Assembly: GCA_018343915.1 (NCBI GenBank)
Contig: JABRWF010000003.1
Location: 1,426,001-1,490,000, forward strand
From: Agroathelia rolfsii
Taxonomy: Eukaryota; Basidiomycota; Agaricomycetes; Amylocorticiales; Amylocorticiaceae
Reading direction: 5' to 3'
DNA: 64,000 nucleotides
Part shown: positions 60,682 to 64,000 of the stretch, piece by piece
Layout of the letters: every line of letters starts with the position of its first letter
Numbering within the stretch: position 1 is the first letter of the stretch
Notes under the pieces: generated by a model
The model's database searches: none
Told to the model about the DNA's origin: nothing
Seen by the model: only the letters and a program-made list of their open reading frames with translations
Translations under genes and position numbers: made by a program

Positions 60682-61703
60682 TATTATATATGGCATACAT
60701 CACAGTACATGTAAAGCGGGCACGCTTGTCTTACTAATCGTACTAGTAATGCAAGTTTGTCTGGGCGTAGTGATTATTTTTAGTGCTATAATCTTATCTG
60801 CTGGGATCCAAGTCCCTTATACTGGGCCGCCTTCTACTAAGGCACGCAGGCATTTAGCAGAGTCTTTGGCTTCCCAATACCGGGGCGACTATGCCTTGCG
60901 GTGCAGGCTGAAAACAATCGTCTCCTAAGATAGATTCCTGTTAGCACAGGCCAACTTGAAGCACTAGATGTATGGGATGGCAGCGGTTTCAAGCCTGAAA
61001 AGGCTCTCATCAGGGGGCTTAACTGCTACCCCTGCCGCACCTCTCCGACAGATTCAGGTGAGCTCTCAACTGAGCATGTACCAGGAGGAGTCTGTACACC
61101 ATCCCCCCCCCCCCTTAGAAGTAAAATATGCAAAAAAAAAAAGAAATGACAGTGCATACAGAAGAAACAAAGAACGGCGGAAGCAGGCACAGACGGCAGG
61201 TAAAAAAGCGGTAGCAAAGAAAGACAGCGTTACGAAACAGCAGCAGAGGGAAGGGCCTTGACCCCCAGAGAGTTTGGTCTAGCCAATGGGGAGAGAGGGA
61301 TGGGGATTTGGAGGCTTCACATCAGGCCTGTGCCCAACCCCTACCTAACTTGAACTAGTCGCAAACCCAAATTTTCCTACCAGCGGTGACTTCTCAAGAA
61401 CCATGTCATAGGCAGGCCAAAGATGTTTCCATTCTTATCATTTTCTTGTCATCGCTAATGCTGAAATGGTGGAGATTCATATCATATATTTCTTTGCTAG
61501 TCCTAAGATGACATTCTGGATGTGGAGCACAAATTGTGCCAAGTAATACTATAGAGTCATATTGTTCCCATCTTGACTCGAGGTTTTTCTATATAAACAC
61601 ATTGATAATGCTCCATGGCTCTCACCTTTGTGTCGGTTATTTCTGAACGCTTAGACTTTCCTATCATACTACCTCTTGTTAATATATTGTCAAAGTTATT
61701 AAC
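60682..61703. other. Intergenic, upstream of the decarboxylase-like gene
   Basis: No gene is supported. A Lys/Arg-rich open frame at 60,968-61,261 spans poly-C and poly-A runs and is low-complexity. Confidence 0.5.
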
Positions 61704-63446
61704 ATGTCCCCAGTCCAAATCTTGCCTTTACCAGCCTTTGCCACTCACCAAACATCTCCCTGGTCTATGCCGGACAACATTAATTCTGCGCCGTTCTGCA
61801 TGCAGCCAGTGTGTACGAATAGAGCAGCCCCAGATACTGGTGACAATGCATACGAGCAGCCCTTTTTTCTATTCAAAGACCTACCTCCGCTCTTACATGG
61901 TCATTCTGATGTCCATATGCGACAAGGGGTTTTGAATGCATTGCACGCCGCTGCCGCGGGGGAGCCAGATGCCGAGCAACCATTTCTCGTTGCAGACTTA
62001 GGCTATATCTACCAACAGAATTTACGCTGGAAGCGTTGTCTTCCTGGCATTGAGCCGTTTTATGGCAAGTGTTCAGCCCGTTCAAGTTTACTCCTGCTTT
62101 TATCACGAAAATTCTCATATGCAAGCCATCCTGCTTGTTTTTTTTTTGATAAAAAAACACAAATTAGCTGTAAAATGCAATCCCGACCCATACGTGTTAC
62201 GCCTTCTTGCGGCTCTCGGCATAGGCTTTGACTGTGCTTCGACCAATGAAATCACAAATATACTTAACATCGGCCACACTACCGTTGATCCATCACGCAT
62301 TATCTTTGCAAACCCCTGCAAAGCGGCCTCATCCATTTATAGTGCCATGCGTGCTAAAGTTGACCTTATGACATTCGATAATATCGACGAGCTCTACAAA
62401 ATCGCGCGCATTCATCGTAGCGCAAAACTTGTCCTGCGCATTCTTGTGGAAGACGCCAAAGCACGCTTTCCGCTAGGACTAAAATTTGGTGCGCCGCTCC
62501 TGATGGTGCCTGCCCTTCTCTCAAAGGCCAAAGAACTTTCGTTGGACGTCATCGGTGTGAGCTTCCACGTCGGTAGTGGGTGCCCCGATCCGGATACGTT
62601 TGCTAATGCTGTGCGACGTGCGCGGATGGCTTTCGACATGGGGGACAAAGCGGGATACACATTCAGTCTACTCGATGTTGGAGGTGGATTTGAAGGCTCT
62701 AGTTTTGAAGAAACGGCAAGTATTTTGATGCATGCATTGGACGAGTTTTTCCCCAATCGAATTGGTGCAGATGTTGCTGGTACTACTAGAGGGAAGGATG
62801 TAAGAGTAATTGCAGAGCCGGGACGCTTCTACGTCTCGGAGGCGTTTAGACTGGCAGTAAATATCATCGCAAGACGTGCGCCTATGGATGGTGGCCGCGA
62901 TAATGACAAGAATGAGCATCACCAGGAGCTGAGAAAGGCGGAAGACGATATGTTGAGAGATAATGTCGACCCGCAGCACATGATGTGTGAGTTTGAATGA
63001 TTTCTTTCTCTTGTGTAAAGTTCTTGATTTACCGCCTGGCCTGCATAGACTACATCAACGACGGCATATATGGCGTGCTTAACTGCGTATTATTTGACCC
63101 TGGGACAGCGAGGCCATATGTGCTCATGATGGACGGCTCTTTTGATATATCGGCGATGGGGCCACTGTAGACATGCTGCGTGTGGGGACCAACATGTGAC
63201 TCGCAAGACTGCGTATTCCCAACAGCTCTGTTGCCACAAGCAATGTGCGTAGGAGATTGGCTCGGGTTTGATAATATGGGCGCATACACCCTATCTGTGG
63301 CAGGTCACTTTAACGGGTTCGAGGTCAGTAATATCATCTATACCTTGGGAGACAAGCATGCAGCGGATGTATGTACCGCATTGACGGAATTCGCTGCTTC
63401 CACTACCACTATACCTGCCAGTGATGATGCTGGCCAAAGGGTATGA
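61704..63446 (+). CDS. Ornithine-decarboxylase-like PLP enzyme (group IV), with in-frame TAG
   Basis: Exons 61704-62064, 62168-62986 and 63049-63446. The PLP lysine motif PFYAVKCNPDPYVL is formed exactly by splicing a GC..AG intron (TATG then GCAAGT, 62065-62167). Then come FDCASTNEI, SFHVGSGCPD, the phosphate loop LDVGGGF, AEPGRFYV, YYINDGIYGVLNC, and the catalytic-Cys motif VWGPTCDSQDCV. The end is DWLGFDNMGAYTLSVAGHFNGF. Ornithine decarboxylase makes putrescine, the first polyamine step, as a homodimer with active sites shared between subunits. A TAG at 63168-63170 stops the frame before the Cys motif. Either this is a recent nonsense mutation, or a further 51-nt intron (63120-63170, weak donor GTGCTC, acceptor CTGTAG, phase 0) removes it. 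The N-terminal 90 residues look unlike yeast enzymes; a relative with another amino-acid substrate is possible. Confidence 0.78.
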
Positions 63447-63595
63447 CGATAGATTGTAAAGTACATAGTTATTCAAATCTTTCAAATCCAAGCTATTGAA
63501 AAAAAAATAAGCCCCATATATTCTATTCATTCATTTTTACTGTTTTATGAGGTAATATATCTCACTCTCCACAGAGCCCCCACAAAGAAGTCGAA

Positions 63596-64000
63596 TTATA
63601 ATGGGGCAAAGCCGTGTACATAAGATTTGAACATCCCTTGTGAGGCCCAGTAGGAGACCCATCCTTCAACATCCTTGTCCCCAAGTGGCTGCATACTTGC
63701 AAATGAATGGCTAATTTCCTTCATTTTATTGCAGTTGAGATGCGGGAATCCTCCTGCCTCCTCTGTATCAGAGGCTATGGCACGGTTGATTCTTCTCAGG
63801 AAGGCCAGTAATTTTATTGCAGGCTAAAAAAAGACTAGATTAGTATAACTGAGCTTGAATATAACAAATTTTTCGCTATGTACTCACAATGGAACGCGTT
63901 CTTTGTTTGTCAGCACCCTGTGCGAGCCGTTCAAGCTCAAGAAGCCATTTCGAAGTGGATATAAGAGATATTTCACGCTTTGGTTGTTGCTTCTTAATCT
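63596..64000 (-). CDS. Thioester reductase paralogue, C-terminal part, running off the window
   Basis: The last exon (63823-63596, 228 bp) has the same length as the last exon of the 51.4-kb reductase, and the intron before it (63887-63824) falls at the same place. The protein reads STSKWLLELERLAQGADKQR, then RSI joined to PAIKLLAFLRRINRAIASDT, HLNCNKMKEISHSFASMQPL, and DKDVEGWVSYWASQGMF before the stop. The partner ends DVEAWVSYWASQGMF. It looks intact where visible. Whether this copy carries adenylation and carrier domains cannot be seen. Confidence 0.85.

Noticed and set aside
60968..61261. 97-aa Lys/Arg-rich open frame
   Set aside because: Runs through poly-C and poly-A tracts; low-complexity chance frame.

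Overview
The window looks like a gene-island / repeat-desert segment of a filamentous basidiomycete, most likely an Agaricomycete. The genes have many short introns (about 50-80 bp, GT..AG with a few GC..AG). The contents are typical of that group: a CE16-like esterase pair, a CHAT protease with a long TPR array, an F-box protein, an RRM-R3H (Pin4-type) protein, a Barentsz-type protein, an ornithine-decarboxylase-like enzyme and thioester-reductase proteins of the NRPS-like family. The abundance of CHAT/TPR and F-box genes would fit Cantharellales such as Rhizoctonia/Ceratobasidium, but that placement is an inference.

Left gene region (1-24,680). Two tandem CE16/GDSL esterase genes share an identical exon structure (the first is cut by the window edge). 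Next come a broken Pho84-type phosphate transporter, a 1479-residue TPR-CHAT protein on the minus strand, and an F-box-like gene with an in-frame TAG. Then there are three paralogues of an unrecognised small protein (138-154 aa). All three share a four-exon structure with an 18-nt micro-exon, and I regard them as the best candidate for something undescribed. The Pin4-like RNA-binding gene closes this part.

Central repeat desert (about 24.68-50.4 kb). This is a graveyard of nested retroelements with almost no CpG. It holds one nearly complete but heavily mutated chromodomain Gypsy element on the minus strand (LTR C, internal 28,475-34,709) and a truncated Gypsy on the plus strand (39.6-42.1 kb, LTR E). 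There are at least seven LTR families (A-G here). Several LTRs sit inside other LTRs with recognisable 5-bp target duplications (TCTAG, ACTTT, AAATA, ACAGA, ATCAC), and all of these nested insertions are solo LTRs. A Tc1/mariner transposase fossil and two copies of a short inverted-repeat element lie at the left border. Catalytic Asp to Asn changes, many TAG stops and TGCGCA to TGCACA changes point to CpG-directed or RIP-like mutation. One solo LTR (29,675-30,538) keeps its CpGs and must be recent.

Right gene region (about 50.4-64 kb). A stand-alone thioester reductase (450 aa) with no adenylation or carrier domain lies here. It is followed by an intronless Btz-domain (CASC3/Barentsz-like) gene on the minus strand, a decayed reductase paralogue on the minus strand, about 3 kb of short inverted repeats, and an ornithine-decarboxylase-like gene with a GC..AG intron and an in-frame TAG before its catalytic Cys. 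A third reductase paralogue runs off the right edge. Reductase and decarboxylase could belong to one small-molecule locus, but the Btz gene between them argues against a tight cluster. No tRNA, rRNA or CRISPR array was seen.
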